64,000 nt of DNA, from NCBI GenBank assembly GCA_025766275.1, contig JAFKAC010000012.1:1178001-1242000 (forward strand), written 5' to 3'. The DNA comes from Lactarius indigo (Eukaryota > Basidiomycota > Agaricomycetes > Russulales > Russulaceae). Below, one piece after another: positions 37,931 to 49,889 of this stretch. Both the position numbers and the translations under genes were made by a program. Under the pieces are notes generated by a model. That model was given only the letters and a program-made list of their open reading frames with translations. It was not told where the DNA came from and ran no database searches. Within the stretch, counting starts at the first letter, position 1, and each line of letters opens with the position of its first letter.

Positions 37931-38872
37931 TAAATATAAAGGAGCCATAATACATTTTTTAAGAGATTGGAAGGCATTCAGATACGATCCTTCTCTGATA
38001 TAATAGATAGGTATTGATATTTGAGGAATCTCGCAAGAAGAGTGGAGGGTTGTATGTCTGTCTTGCGATTTCAAGGGCATAGAGCAGTGTAGTGGTCCTT
38101 GGCATGCACAGGATCTTCGGGACCATGCCCGCCTGAGGCCTGCTTCCAGGGCCAACACCCAGAGAGTGCTAGAGAGTGATCATTTATTCACCAGTGATCG
38201 AGTGATCAGCGACAACCCAAACTCAGTTGTAGACACTTGTAAGCATCTTTTAAGTTGGGCACTGTATTCACCGAGAGACCAATGTAGTACAGCAGTTTTC
38301 ATAACACCTGGCCCCTTACGACCACTTTACAGACACAGGCGCGGTTTAAATGGGCACCTTGGTGACCATGCCGAATTTTTTTCCCACAAAAATTAATCGC
38401 AGTAATTATTCAATGAATTTATATATTCCACTTATCAGTTTTGAAACGAAAAAAACTATCCCTTGGTGTAGCAAGGCACTACACCCTGACTACCGGTCTG
38501 CGCAGCTAATAAGTTGGTTCTGACGGGATAGGAAAAATAGTCATATTGAATGTATATTACAATACAAAGCTAGTTGTCAACGAGAGGGAAGAACACGCGT
38601 GGGCCACATGAGACCTGAACCCGAAAGACATGCCGTTGAGGTATTGCGATACACGCATCACGTCGCTTGCGTAGTCAACATTGCCCATTGCTGCCATTGT
38701 TGGTGCTAGCAATGACAATATTTGGGGTTTGGGACGGGGCGCTGGTAGGTAGTGAGGGCGAGAAGTGGACCACGATTCAACAGTGACGCGAAGAGGGGAA
38801 CCCTGAAAAAGTTCAGAGTATAAGTACGTAGCGGAGAGTTGGCACCAAAGGGGTCAACTTACTTTGACGTCA
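37931..38872. other. AT-rich gap without a recognisable gene
   Basis: No exon chain or domain is seen in this 0.94 kb. Short repeated words such as GAGTGATCA (about 38172-38206) occur. AT content is higher than in neighbouring genes, as expected at an accessory boundary. Confidence 0.3.
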
Positions 38873-40964
38873 ATGCCCACTCCTCCTGAAGCCCCAGCAG
38901 CCAGCCAGTCGCGACCCTGTGTACGCAAGGTTACTCTGCGCCTGTCTCAGCCATCTGCACCAGACACACCTGCGGCAATGCCTGGACTGCTGCCACTGCC
39001 GCCGCCACCACCTGAGGGCCATGTACCACCTCAAACTCCTGCATTACCGCCTCTGCCACCCCAGCATCTGCCACCGGTGGCAGGCCCTGTATTCGGTGGT
39101 CAGCACAGTTCAGCTGGTCTGGCTATGAATGTACCACCGACCTACGCGCATCCATATGGTGCGATACCCTACCCTCCGCCATATCCACCCTTTCAACCAT
39201 GGGGTTATGCCCAATACCCCATGGCACCTCCGCTAGGATTTGCGCCAGGTCCGTTCCCGGAGAATCCATTAGCCACTCAACGCGCGACCACTGGTGATGA
39301 AGACCCACCTGCACATAGGGAGCGTGGTCGTGTCGCTGATGGACCTACAGATCAAGACGTCCCTACGCGTGGGCATCCAGGAGGGACCGGGAGAGATGGG
39401 GGTGCGGGCGTGAACAGTGCCGCCCCGTCGTCAACTATGAGCGCACGGCCAGGCAAGACCTACCCCAACAAAGAAGTCAGTTATGGAGGTAAGCGTTACA
39501 TACCTTGTGCCAGGGAGTTATTCGTTGACCGCTTGAAGTCTGGCGATTCCAGACTGAGGTTCTCGACGACCACATCAAACATACGTTCACCACGCAGACT
39601 GACACGAAGTGGCCAGATTTCCGCGAGGAAGTGCTCTATCGCCTTGAAAGGCATCGTAGTATGGTGCGCATCGTGTTTCGAATCGTTGGAGAGGGAGGCG
39701 GATGGTCAGACCTTGCAAGCAAGTACGACTGGGCAGATGCAATTTCTCGGCTGACAGGGAAGATACGTTCGGCGCGGACGTGTGCAGTGTCACTGGAAAT
39801 TAAAAATATGGTGAGTCGCATGGCGCGTAACAAGGGCATATGACTGACCTTTGCATGATTGTAGCAAGACCTCCCACACACGAAGGCACGGAGGTCCAAG
39901 GGGAAGGGAAGGGAGAAACGCCGTCGCGACGACGACATCCCCCCGGCACCGAGTCCAGATGCAGCACGGCAGCTGGACTGCCTCATCAAGTTGCAGCAAC
40001 ATCTCAGCTGTAATAAACACTCCGGCCCAGGTAAAAAGACATACTGCTTGCTCAAGAAGTCAGGAGAGAACACCGAAGGGGGGCACGAGGAGCTGACCCA
40101 TGAGGAGATGACGCTGTGGGCGAAACACATAGTAAGCATCGTGAAAATGAGCGAACGTGACGAAAAACTCACCTAGCTTTCCAGTCGCTTGGGAAAGCAA
40201 CGATACATACACCCCCGAATGTGAATAGGTACGACTACCCATCGACAAAAAAAGCTCGGACCATTCGTCCAACGCCCGAGGTGCACGTCTCAGTCAATAT
40301 CACACCAACATCGGAAGCAGGGAACTCCACAACGCACCTAGTCTCTGCTGCGTCGACATCCACTCCAGGTCCATCGCGTCTCGCTGGTGTCGACGGTAAC
40401 CCCCCATGTGACACGCCATCAGGCGTTGCAGGGCCCAGCACGCTATGACCCACAAGTGGTCCGCGGCCCTTGCGGATTTTGGTCCTTCTTGACTGCCTTG
40501 TAGAACTGAGGGTTCCAACGATGATGGAACTGCTATTGCTCATGGACGAATACAAGCCGGCAATTGGCCTGAGTTACGTCAGCATACACGAGGAGTTTGT
40601 CGACCTCGGCATCATGGACTTGGTGGACCTGTACTCACTACCGGTTGAACTCCTTGCAACGTTCGGGGGTCTCGGTCATGATCTCGCCCACCGCCTCAAC
40701 CGGTTTTGCGAAAACCTCTTCATCCCTCTCGGTTTGGTGGAGACGAGGAGCAACGACTCCCCCACCAATGACTCCCTCTCTCAACAGGAAGTGGCGTTGC
40801 AAGACCTGGAGGAAAGGGCCCCAAGGTCGCTTGAAGATGTTCACACGGACGAGGTAGTGGAAATTTCGGATGAGGAGACGTTGGTGGATGGGGCGTCGTC
40901 AGATGACGACCCACTGGATGGTGACAGGGCAACGTCGTACAGGGCAACGTCGTACGAAGTGTGA
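38873..40964 (+). CDS. unrecognised proline-rich protein with helical C-terminus
   Basis: Five exons assemble in frame. The first is Pro-rich with YPPPYPPFQPWGYAQYP-like runs. The second gives EVLDDHIKHTFTTQTDTKWPDF and VRIVFRIVGEGGGWSDLASKYDW. The third has a CNKHSGPGKKTYCLLKKSGENT segment followed by ELTHEEMTLWAKHI. The fourth is Ser/Thr-rich. The last reads ELRVPTMMELLLLMDEYKPAIG and IMDLVDLYSLPVELLATF, a SAM-like helical bundle, then an acidic tail with a RATSY duplication. Splice donors were chosen to keep frame (for example AAAGAA|gtcagt rather than the later gtaag). The Cys-Pro-Gly motif plus LW helix occurs in many mushroom hypothetical proteins, often near mobile elements, but I cannot name it. 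A transposase lies 200 bp downstream. Confidence 0.6.
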
Positions 40965-41040
40965 GGTAGCTTTGTCAGCTATCCCACGATCACACCCCCC
41001 CCCCAGCGTGTGTAACATATACTCAACAGTCAGTAGTTTT

Positions 41041-41057
41041 CCCTCAACCTTTGAGGG
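41041..41057. repeat. perfect hairpin between two 3' ends
   Basis: CCCTCAA and TTGAGGG flank a 3-base loop (CCT), giving a 7-bp perfect stem. It lies between the converging ends of the proline-rich gene and the transposase. It could mark a 3' processing signal or an element end; neither is shown. Confidence 0.35.
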
Positions 41058-41166
41058 TTTTGATGCACCCGTACTGTAAACATTTTCAATTCGATGTTTT
41101 TTTCCCAACATTCCTGAGTGATTGCCCGCAGTCATACATTCGCGTAGATACTTTTTTTCTAAAAAA

Positions 41167-42242
41167 CTAGGGAGGGACTTGGTACCCGCAGTGGCTGTAC
41201 CAGCCCTTTGCGTTGTCTGCCGTGACAGAGTGGACGGCCTCCCAGAATGTATTGAAGACGTTGCCATTGCCGGTCTCGAGATCCACGTTGACGCGAGCAC
41301 GGTTTGCGCGCAGCCATGCCTTGATGGATGAAAATGCCAATTCGATCGGGTTGAAGTCAGGCGAATACGCGGGGAGGTAAACGAGGTGTGCGCCATGTCC
41401 CTCGACCAGTTCGCGAATTCCATCTACCTTGTGAATGGCGGCGTTGTCGACAACGAGGACCGAATTGGGCATCGGCCATTCGTTCATGCGCGGGAGGAGG
41501 CCTTCAACAAATTGCCGAAAAGTGTCGCCGGTAATGGCGTTCTCAACGACCTCGAGGTGTAAGATCCCGTCCAGGGAGATAGCAGGTAGCATGGAATATT
41601 TCGTCCCACGAAGAAAGAACTCGTATCGGGCAGCGCGCTCACCCCGAAGGGACCACGCATATGGCCTCCTCAGTGTAAGCCGATTGAAGTGGCTCTCATC
41701 GGCGAAAACGAGCTGTTCTGGGCAGAAATGAGTAGTGATGAGATTCATGTACTCTTCACGGTCCTGCTCATTACGCTCAAGAGCACGGCGTGTGATCTGT
41801 CGCCGATGTCATAAGAACCCAAGGGGCGAAAAGATGAAAACGTACAGTTTTCATTGTGTACCCCTCCCTTTGAAGGGAACATAGGATTGTCGTAAGTGAT
41901 ACCTCAACGCCGCACGCCTCCTGAAGTTCCACCTGCAGCTCCATGAGCGATGTGTCGGCCTGGCGGTCAACAGCGTCGCGGAGGAACTGTGATAGTGAGA
42001 CAGCGTCCATGACCAACACATCGCAGACATACCTTTACTTGAATTGCGGTGAGGATGCGCGGCCGACCATTGTCGATTGGTGGTGGGGAATGCACGCCTC
42101 CAGTCTGGCGATGCATTTTACGGATCCTCTTGAGCGACCGTATACTGATCCCAGTCATTTCATGGATCTCTGAGTCACGCAGTCCTTGAAGGGACATCGA
42201 TAGGGCCAATTCCTTGACGTCCTTGGAGTACCGGCGGACCAT
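41167..42242 (-). mobile_element. Tc1/mariner-type transposase, DD34E, intact
   Basis: Two short introns (about 41807-41854 and 41979-42031) join three exons. The N-terminal helix-turn-helix reads YSKDVKELALSMSLQGL and EIHEMTGISIRSLKRI. The second part carries DAVDRQADTSLMELQVELQE, and the DDE catalytic domain has VFADESHFN, NSVLVVDNAAIHK and AYSPDFNPIELAFSSIKAWL. Catalytic residues are D, D and E, with 34 residues between the second D and E. The frame is open from M 42242 to the stop at 41167, so it may be active or recently so. I found no convincing terminal inverted repeats or TA duplication in the 200 bp on the left or 300 bp on the right. The element borders are therefore unknown. Confidence 0.85.
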
Positions 42243-43042
42243 TGTTGAAGGATGATAGAAAAGTGTGGAAGCACGCTGACTTTGAGTTGGAGGTCGCACG
42301 CAGTGGCCGAGCATAGCAACGCGGGTAACCTATTCGATAACCCAATTTTTCCGTGACACCTATCCCATAACCCCGATTCTGCATGACAACCCAATTTCTC
42401 TTGAATTTCCTTGTCGACTTAACTACAAACCCCGCTCTTGTGTTTTGAATGACCGTATGTCTGCTAAAAAAGGCAGGGGCCAAGTGTTATGAAAACCGCT
42501 GTAACTAGGTTACCTAACAATGCGGTTAGAGCGGGTACTCCGACTCAGAGTCACCGACATGCACTCGTGTCTTCCTCAGGCCACCCCTGGCTACTTAAGA
42601 ACCTTTCTTCGATGGATCTCATCTGGAAGCCCGCGTTTTTTTTTTTTTTTTTAAATCCATGAGGGGGTCGCCCTCTTAGTACGCGCGAGAAGGTGCCCTT
42701 TCGTATCGGTGAGGGAGGTGCCCCCTGTTAGGGGGGTACCTTCTATTGGGAATGCGCGGGTGCCCACTTGGTATTCACTGACACGGGTGCCCTGGTGCCA
42801 GTATCAGAAAAAATGTTCGTGAGTCAGCCAGTGCTAGTGCCAAAATTGCGCCCATGCTCAAATCCTCTAGGCGCCACTACTCACATGTAGCGTGCCTGAT
42901 ATGAGACTTACTAGTATGACCGACCTCACATAAATACTTGGAAGGATGTTATCGCATCGCAACATTCGGACCTCTACCCCAGGCCTGCATTTTTCATACC
43001 CTCCTCTTACCGTCGGATTCGCCAGTTCGCGGGTATAGCATC
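42243..43042. other. gap with transposon flank and poly-T run
   Basis: The stretch contains imperfect inverted words near 42490-42525 (AACCGC...GCGGTT around GTAAC/GTTAC), a T18 run at 42636-42653 and GGTGCC-rich words at 42690-42800. The T run could be the reverse complement of a retroposon poly-A tail. No gene is supported. Confidence 0.35.
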
Positions 43043-44715
43043 ATGTCTATTTCGATTCAACCAGTCCCATCACCCTCGGATGTTACGCAGAGTCAAGCCT
43101 CGGTGGTCGGTCCAGGCATCGCAGGCTTATTTATCCAGGGGATAGAATCCGGTCTCGTCTTCGGCCAGTTCTTTCAGTGGTTCTGCGTACGTGACCGCAA
43201 CGAGAGCCCTGTCGTATCCACCATAGTTGTATTTGTTACCGTGGTTGGACTGTACGTTTCTTCCAGACTCTGAACTGCGTGACCTCATTACCAATTATCG
43301 TTTATGAAGTGCGCAGTCTGGGATATACTTTGCATCTACTTGGACTACATACGTGCAGCGATTTGGGCTTTTCGTATGTGTCACCTTTCTCCCGCTTTCT
43401 CTATCAGTGGCCTACGTCTAACGCTTAAGTTCTTCCCCAGCTATTCCCGGACTGGAGTGATTACGTCCACCCAATCCCAGTGCGCGGAGGATATCTTGTC
43501 TCAGCTCCTAATCCCGTTTGTATCCTAACCCAATTCGTAGAACCTGTTTATATCGGCTCCCGTTCAAGCTTTGATGATCCGACGCTGTTATAATGTTCGT
43601 CATCAACCACGTCGTGTAGTCCCTCCCATTTGACTAGAACAAACAGCTTGTGAGCAAGAACGTGTTCATCGTCGTCAGTAGCTCCGCCTGTCGTCGAGCC
43701 TGAGATACACTGAATCGTTCCTCACTCAGACCCTGCTCGTGTTACTTCTGGTGGCCTCGATAGTCATGTCACTATGGTCAATAATTTCAATCGTCAAATT
43801 GTTGACCGTTGTTCCACTCAAAGACATCCTCCCCTCGTTTCAAGGGTCTGGCATCGTTTGGTCCTGTAAGTCACTCAACCCATTCCTAGAGAAAAGCCCT
43901 CTCTGAAGCGTTTAACAGACTTGATATCTCTCCTACTCCCCACGTGTAAGTCTGTCATCGCTCATAATATGCTGCACATACTCAACCCCTCTCAGTCCTC
44001 GACCTCATTCTTACTGGCATCTGTGCGTCGTCTGTGCTCTTCGTGTTGTCTTCACGTCCTCATCATCGAATTTACTACAAAAAGTGCTTCACTACCTTAC
44101 CCAGACGAGGAAGCGGGTGTATGCCGCGCACGCACGCAAAGTGTGTCCCGTGTTTTCGGAGGATACCCGTTTTTTATGTTTAGCTTATGTTGGGAACTAT
44201 AGTCGATCTCCCGCTTCGCGAACATTGTGTGGCAATCTGCACTGCCGCCGACTCTCTGTACGATCTTCTTGTCCATATTTTATGTTCAATTCTCGACCAC
44301 GCGCCAAGTAGGTGCCCCCCATTTCTGTCCCAGCTCATGATTGTTTTGGCGCCTTGTTCGTGGGAGCCCACCGGAGTGGCGGACGCTGACAACCTGCTTC
44401 CCGTTCTCAGGCAAAAACGCAGTCATGGCAGACAGTTATACAGGCGATGATCGGGAAACTCTACGTTCTTTCGCTGTTTTACACGATGTGCGTCGGTTTG
44501 ATCTCGCCTGCGTATCGGTTGTTTATGCCATTTCTGACGTCGTGTCTAGCAACGTTCGACCTCTACAACCGGACGAGCAGCCTACAACGTTCATCTCGAC
44601 GTTTACTGTACCAACAGAGGTCGTGCATACACTCACGCGGGATGCCCGAGGGGGAGACGCTACGTGCGGTCAAATTTCCGCAGAGTGTAAGTCGGAAAGT
44701 GCCTCTGTTGTGTAG
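43043..44715 (+). CDS. seven-helix membrane protein, DUF6534-like
   Basis: Many short exons can be joined into a protein resembling the large DUF6534 family of Agaricomycetes. The first exon reads MSISIQPVPSPSDV, then VVGPGIAGLFIQGIESGLVFGQFF. The join VVGL|AQSGIYFASTWTTYVQRFG gives the second helix and its loop. Further parts are FPDWSDYVHPIPVRGGYL, LLVLLLVASIVMSLWSIISIVKL, LDLILTGICASSVLFVLSS and the family-typical end MIGKLYVLSLFYTINVRP, followed by a hydrophilic tail with a stop at 44713-44715. These proteins are predicted receptors or channels of unknown function. The exon chain in the region 43520-43720 and 44090-44400 is uncertain, and the gene could be partly decayed. Confidence 0.5.
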
Positions 44716-46220
44716 TCGACGGTCTCCGTTTTTCGGTCCTTTACAGTCCCCTCGTTGTCCTTCGTGTTGCTGTACAGAAGACCAAACTTAAGGACGCTTG
44801 GTCGTTACCGCTTTCTCCACGCACTCCCAACGTGTCGTCTGTCGCCGTAGTTAGTACTATATGATAAACGCATATCACTACACGCCAAAGCCGACTATAC
44901 CTGTGCATCCCTTCACATGTAGCACTTCTGCCCCGACCATTTCCCGCACATCAGTAGCCCTCTGAATCTCATTGGGTGGACGCCACGGTCGATGGTGTTA
45001 ACAGTGTCCATTGACGTGTGTTTACCGTAACAGTTTCCTAGTCATTTTCAAGCGTGTCAATAATGCTCAGGTTGAGGCATTTGGGGGAATTGAGTCTATC
45101 AACCTCAACAGGTTTGTCAGTGCCCTGCGTCGAAATAGGTTCATCATCGACTTATTCCGATTCCCACTGGCAATACACATTCACGGAACCCCTTCAAAAC
45201 GCTATGACACCAGGGATACAAGGTCTAGGTGTCTACGATTACCCCAAGCTCGAGTCGTCCGAGTCTGCGCCCGCAACCCTTCTCAGGCTAGACCCGACCT
45301 TGCCACTCTCCGGATCGACTACTATAACCACCTTACTATGACAACGCCGTTCTCAGCGTCTCCCCCGCGCGAGTATCTCGAGCTCCTTGGGCCTCTTTAG
45401 TTCATGTGATCCACCTGGGTTTCTTTCTTTGAGTCTTACCTGGGATCAAGCGGCTCCGACTCTATCAGAGCTCGAGGGTATGTCCACGTTGACAAGGCAT
45501 TGTCCCTATACCATGGAGCTCCACCTGAAGGAGATCAACAAGCCCGACAACGTCCTCCGGAACCTGAAGCAGCTCGACCTCTCTGCGCTGAGCGCCTCTT
45601 GCTCTAAGGACAGGCTACTTGGCGTGCAGCTTTCACACCTCGATTTGTCCGGTGTAAGGACCAGTCTCTGTCTGCGCTAGAAACGACACCGATCGACCCT
45701 ATATTCGCACCATTCCACGTCAACGTCGTCCCAACACTACCCCAACGAGCTTCGTGGCGAACCAATGTCAACGCCTTGCACGTTCCGTACTGTCGACCAC
45801 TTTGTCTTTCTTGTCTCGTGTTCTGTCTACGTCTTCCTCTAGGGATGACTCTCAATCACCTCGCAGCTACTATCTACACCGGCTCCGAGGAGCTCAGGAA
45901 CGACTTCTGAAGAACGGGGTCGTGAGTGACACGTGCACATATACCACGTCATGTGGCGACCGTCCTTAGGCTACAGTATGGACGGGGGCGTCGATGTGTT
46001 ATATATACAAATATGGCTACCGCAACTGTACACGCACGACGATAATGACGCTTTGAGCTTTGATCGCAGACAACACCGACGCCACTGGCAGGATGTCATA
46101 TAAACTTTCACACCCAAAAGAACTATATCCTTATAGTAAGGTAGACAATGAACGGGTAAGATACATTGCGTATTAATTTTATGTGTTGGAGACGTCTAAT
46201 TTGGGAACCTCTGAACATTG
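44716..46220. pseudogene. possible F-box/LRR-type relic
   Basis: Between about 45050 and 45960 short frames read LRHLGELSLST, PPREYLELLG, LSLTWDQAAPTLSELEGMS, LTRHCPYTMELHLKEI and NVLRNLKQLDLSAL. This is reminiscent of the leucine-rich half of mushroom F-box proteins. No F-box and no continuous gene is found, and the frames are interrupted. A decayed copy is likeliest. The rest of the interval shows nothing. Confidence 0.3.
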
Positions 46221-48251
46221 TCAAGCATCGTAAGCCGCCGGGTCGATGTCTATGCCATACTGCGTCTTGGCCACCTCTCGCATTTGGCGGTCTAGCTCAT
46301 CCTCAAAGTATAATTCTTTGCTACCGATGATCCACTTCCACGTGCTAGTCAGCCAGAAGGCAAGGTCGGTCGAAGCTAATACGGTGTGGAACACGCCCTC
46401 GTGGAAGCGCTCTTTTATACGACCGCCGAAGCTCAGGTCTGAGGAGCGTGGGATGGAGTCGGCGGCAGCCAGGCCTATCATCTTGATGCGATTGACCGGC
46501 GAGCCTAGCATCTGGTTGTTGCCTTGCACGATGCTAGAGTTGGTTCGGTATATTAGCCCCAGCGTCAACGCGCGAGGCGTGTGTACCGCGAGACAACTCA
46601 CCGCATGTTTCGACCGACGAAGATAAGCTCTTTAGGCATTTTGTCGGTGTCTACGAGGAAATTCCGAAGCTTCTCCTTCAGTTGTACGCTAGCTTCGTAC
46701 TGCGAGAGCTTGGGACTCTCATCGCCCTCCGCCCTTGATTTCCCGCCCTTTTTGACGAGGCTGATGGGCTTTAGAAGGACCGAGCTAGCGAAGAGGTCGG
46801 GAGCTCCAATACCCCACTGTGTGGCGACCCTCTGCACGGTTCCAAGATCCATCGCGAGTAGGCCTTTCCATAGCTCTGCGTACTCTCTGCGAAATCTGGG
46901 AGAGAGCTCTACGTACAGCCCATGGTCGATCAGGACGAGCTGCGGGCGGCGAGGATGTTGAGGGTGTGGACGTATAAAAATGTTCCCTGGGTGAGGGTCG
47001 CAGTGGAGCCAACCCCAGCGGAATATTTGTGCACTGAAGAGTTCGACCATTGTTTGCATGACCCATTTCGTCCCGCCTCCTAGAAGCTCGGAAACGTCGT
47101 CGGGCGTAGTACGGACAGGAGGTTCGAGAGGTGTGATAAGTTTCGAAGGTAGATCCGTGCTCGAACCCCCCATGAGTTTGATAATACCCTGCCGGTCACT
47201 GAGGCGTACACCGTGAATCCATTCTGCGGTGAGCACGCGTTTCGTCGTGTATTCGTGATAAACTTTGGGTATATGCACGCGTTCTGACAGAAAGGGATCT
47301 TGCATGATTAGTTCTGCCGTGCGACTAGCGTTCTGAGACTCCTTCACGAAGTCCAATTCTTGACGGAGGTGGTCACTGACAAAGTCTAGTCAACGTAAGT
47401 GTCGGTGGGTGTATTATCGTTCTTTCCAGGGACACGTACCAACGACAAAATATGCCGGCATATCAAAGACCCAGTGCTCATATATCCACATAACCATGCG
47501 GAAGGCGGCGAGGTCTGGTTCCATTTGTTTCGCTACAGCTGGCTTTTGGATCTTGACGGCCACCCAGTCTCCAGCATTTCCGTCTTCGCCCTTCAATCGA
47601 GCCCGATGTACTTGGGCAATGCTGGCACTGGCAATGGCTGTCTCCTCGAACTCAGCGAAAAGACCATCTGGGCCACTCGGAGGACGACCAAAGTCTTCTT
47701 GGAATACGCGAGCGACGTCTGCAAACGGGACTTGGGGCGCATCGTCAAATAGCCGAGAAAACTTGATCTGCATAGGTCTAGGTAAGAACGCAGCAGTCGC
47801 GCCGATTGCTTGGCCTGGCTGTGTGTTAGTTGGTCGTCACGAATTGCCAGTAACATGCCGCGCACCAAACTTTATGTAGAGACCGCCATTGGAGATAAAG
47901 AGGTTCAAGAGGCGGTCACCGACGCGTTCATGTAAGGCGGAAATAGAGTCACTCTTGTCCGGAGTGAAATTTAATTTATAGTCTGCGGCGATGAGGGCAC
48001 ACTGTTGGAGTCCATCAGCGGGACGTAACGTGTTTCTCGTCGAAAATGCGACGTACTGTCCAAAAGGTACGCAGATTCCGCGCTATGGTACTCGCATTGT
48101 ATTCTCGATCTACGACGTACCCCCCCACACTTAGCAGCGTAGCATATCCCGCTCTTCGAAGTAAGGTATCGGATATGGATGCTCGCCGATCCGGTGGGAT
48201 GGTTGAAGAATATTTGCGCCGGAAGACCGATCTTCTGAAGATGCGGTACAT
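46221..48251 (-). CDS. ABC1/ADCK-type mitochondrial kinase-like protein
   Basis: This is a member of the UbiB/ABC1 atypical kinase family, close to ADCK1/5 and yeast Mcp2, thought to act in mitochondrial lipid homeostasis. It starts MYRIFRRSVFRRKYSST at 48251, an Arg-rich presequence without acidic residues. The family motif KxGQ appears as YIKFGQAIGATAAFLP across an intron, followed by IASASIAQVHRA in place of the usual Ala-rich loop. VAVKIQKP carries the Lys; HCDPHPGNIF and LIDHGLYVELSP are the catalytic-loop and DFG-equivalent motifs. The C-terminus reads DIDPAAYDA with a stop at 46221. About seven exons join canonically, one with donor ATGCG|gtgagt and acceptor tctag|CATCG. No lesion is seen. 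The exact orthologue (MCP2-like or ADCK5-like) is not resolved. Confidence 0.88.
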
Positions 48252-48779
48252 TGCAAAGGAAGGTGGCCTCTGGCGATATGTATGTTGGAGTGAGGGGGAA
48301 CGGAAGGTGGTGAAGAGGCTACACTAGCATGTGTAGCGCTTGCGCGTCGAGCGGCATTCACGGCAGTTCAAGCTCAAGAGTGAGAGGAACTGCTTAGGAG
48401 AGAAACGAGCCGCGGATGGAGCCTGTGATACTATTACGTGGTCATTGAACTGATGCAACCCGACAGAGGGCAGAAGGCAGATGTTGTGCCCCCGAACCAA
48501 TGCTTGGTAGCTCTCCTGTAGGCTACCGACCTACTTTCCCCATATGTACAACGAGTTTCATGCCCCTAGAAGATGACCTCGATGGGATGACGCCTCAAGT
48601 AGTATGCCTTTCGCTACTGCCCAGATTCGCCGTGTAGGTGCAAGCGATTATATTTTCTATTCGGTAAGCTAGAATATTACTCCCCAGTGGCCATGAACAT
48701 GTCGAACATCCTGAAGTTACTGTAGGCAGACAAGCAAACGGACAAGTGCAAAATTTCTGACTTTGCTCGACCTTGTACA
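48252..48779. other. intergenic gap
   Basis: No gene is recognised between the ABC1 start and the kinase relic. It contains the ABC1-family promoter. Confidence 0.3.
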
Positions 48780-49889
48780 TCAAAGCATTGCTTGGCACTG
48801 GAGATCCTGCCCCCACCCTGTCGGCATCTCTGATGTAAGACCGTTCGGTTCTGGCCGAACACCCTTGCTCATCACCGCAAGCCTGGGCTTCCTCGCATCT
48901 GGTATCTTCATACTTACTCCATCGACCTCTATCACGTATTGTCGAGGTCGGGACTCTTTCCCGCTGACTTTAAGTACATTAGCCATGTCAGGCAATGACA
49001 CGGTAGACCACTTGTCCCGTGTATGTAGTGACAGTCGCTGCTGCGGATCTTTCGCCATCAGTTGCTCAGCAGACTTCGAGAGGCAGTTGTCTTCTTTCTC
49101 GATCATGATATGATGCAGAAGAACACCGCCCACACAACCATCTATCCGCCTTGATGGGGCTATACATCGGAGTCAGTCAGTCTTCCTCTCCCATTTCAGG
49201 TGCTGTCCAGCCCCTGGTGCCACGGTATTCGTCGACCTCCATGTTTTCGTCCTGAACCTCAATAGCTACGTCGAAGTCAATGATTTGCAGGAAAAAAACA
49301 TCGTCACGGACAACGTTGCCGGGCTTGACGTCTAATGTGCAATTCTGTGCTTGTGAAGATATATGAGCCCCTGGCCGCGCTGGACATGACCATGAACACC
49401 GTGACTGTCCACGAATCGTTGGTCGCGGACAGAGTGCAGCTCCAGTAGAATGAACCATCCTCGGGTGATTGGAGGGATAGTTTCGATCAACCAGATAGTG
49501 TGGGGAGACTGCAGCTGTATTGCATGGAGGTACTTGAGGATGTCGAGCTCATTCGATCCCCTTCGAAGGTGCTTTGCAATCAGTTCTGTCCTGTGTGGGT
49601 TGCTCTGTCGATACACCATGTGGATATGAGGTGGTAGCTGCAAGACAATAGTCAGTGTGACGTCGTTGGTGGAGAAATAGTATCTTGTACCTGGAAGTAA
49701 TTCCCATGTACCATTCTCCGCCTCAATATATCTGATATCTGTAGGCTTCGAGCTGTTCAGCTGCACATCCATCGCCACCCTTCTGACGGACATTGAGTCC
49801 AGGTTAGTTTCCCCCATCATCGTTGGCAGTACGCTTGGTTTTGCTAGTGAACATTGGCAAGTTGTGTTCCTTACTAAATTTATGGACAC
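48780..49889 (-). pseudogene. Ser/Thr protein kinase relic
   Basis: The order of kinase motifs is clear. LPPHIHMVYRQSNPHRTELI and ELDILKYLHAIQLQSPHTI give the N-lobe and early C-lobe, then LIYLHKHRIAH, DVKPGNVV, LQIIDFDVAIEV, YRGTRGWTAPEMGEED and LMAKDPQQRLSL. The family uses HLD and DFD rather than HRD and DFG. Three lesions break it: a base is missing just before DVKPGN (near 49334), a TGA replaces the codon after EED (near 49175), and an extra T precedes VLLHHIM (near 49125). The mix of deletion, nonsense and insertion indicates true decay. A short intron (about 49643-49690) is still recognisable. No product is expected. Confidence 0.6.

Noticed and set aside
40996..41006. C-run and other homopolymers (also about 8046-8060 and 61989-62005)
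   Set aside because: Simple low-complexity tracts in introns or gaps; no feature supported.
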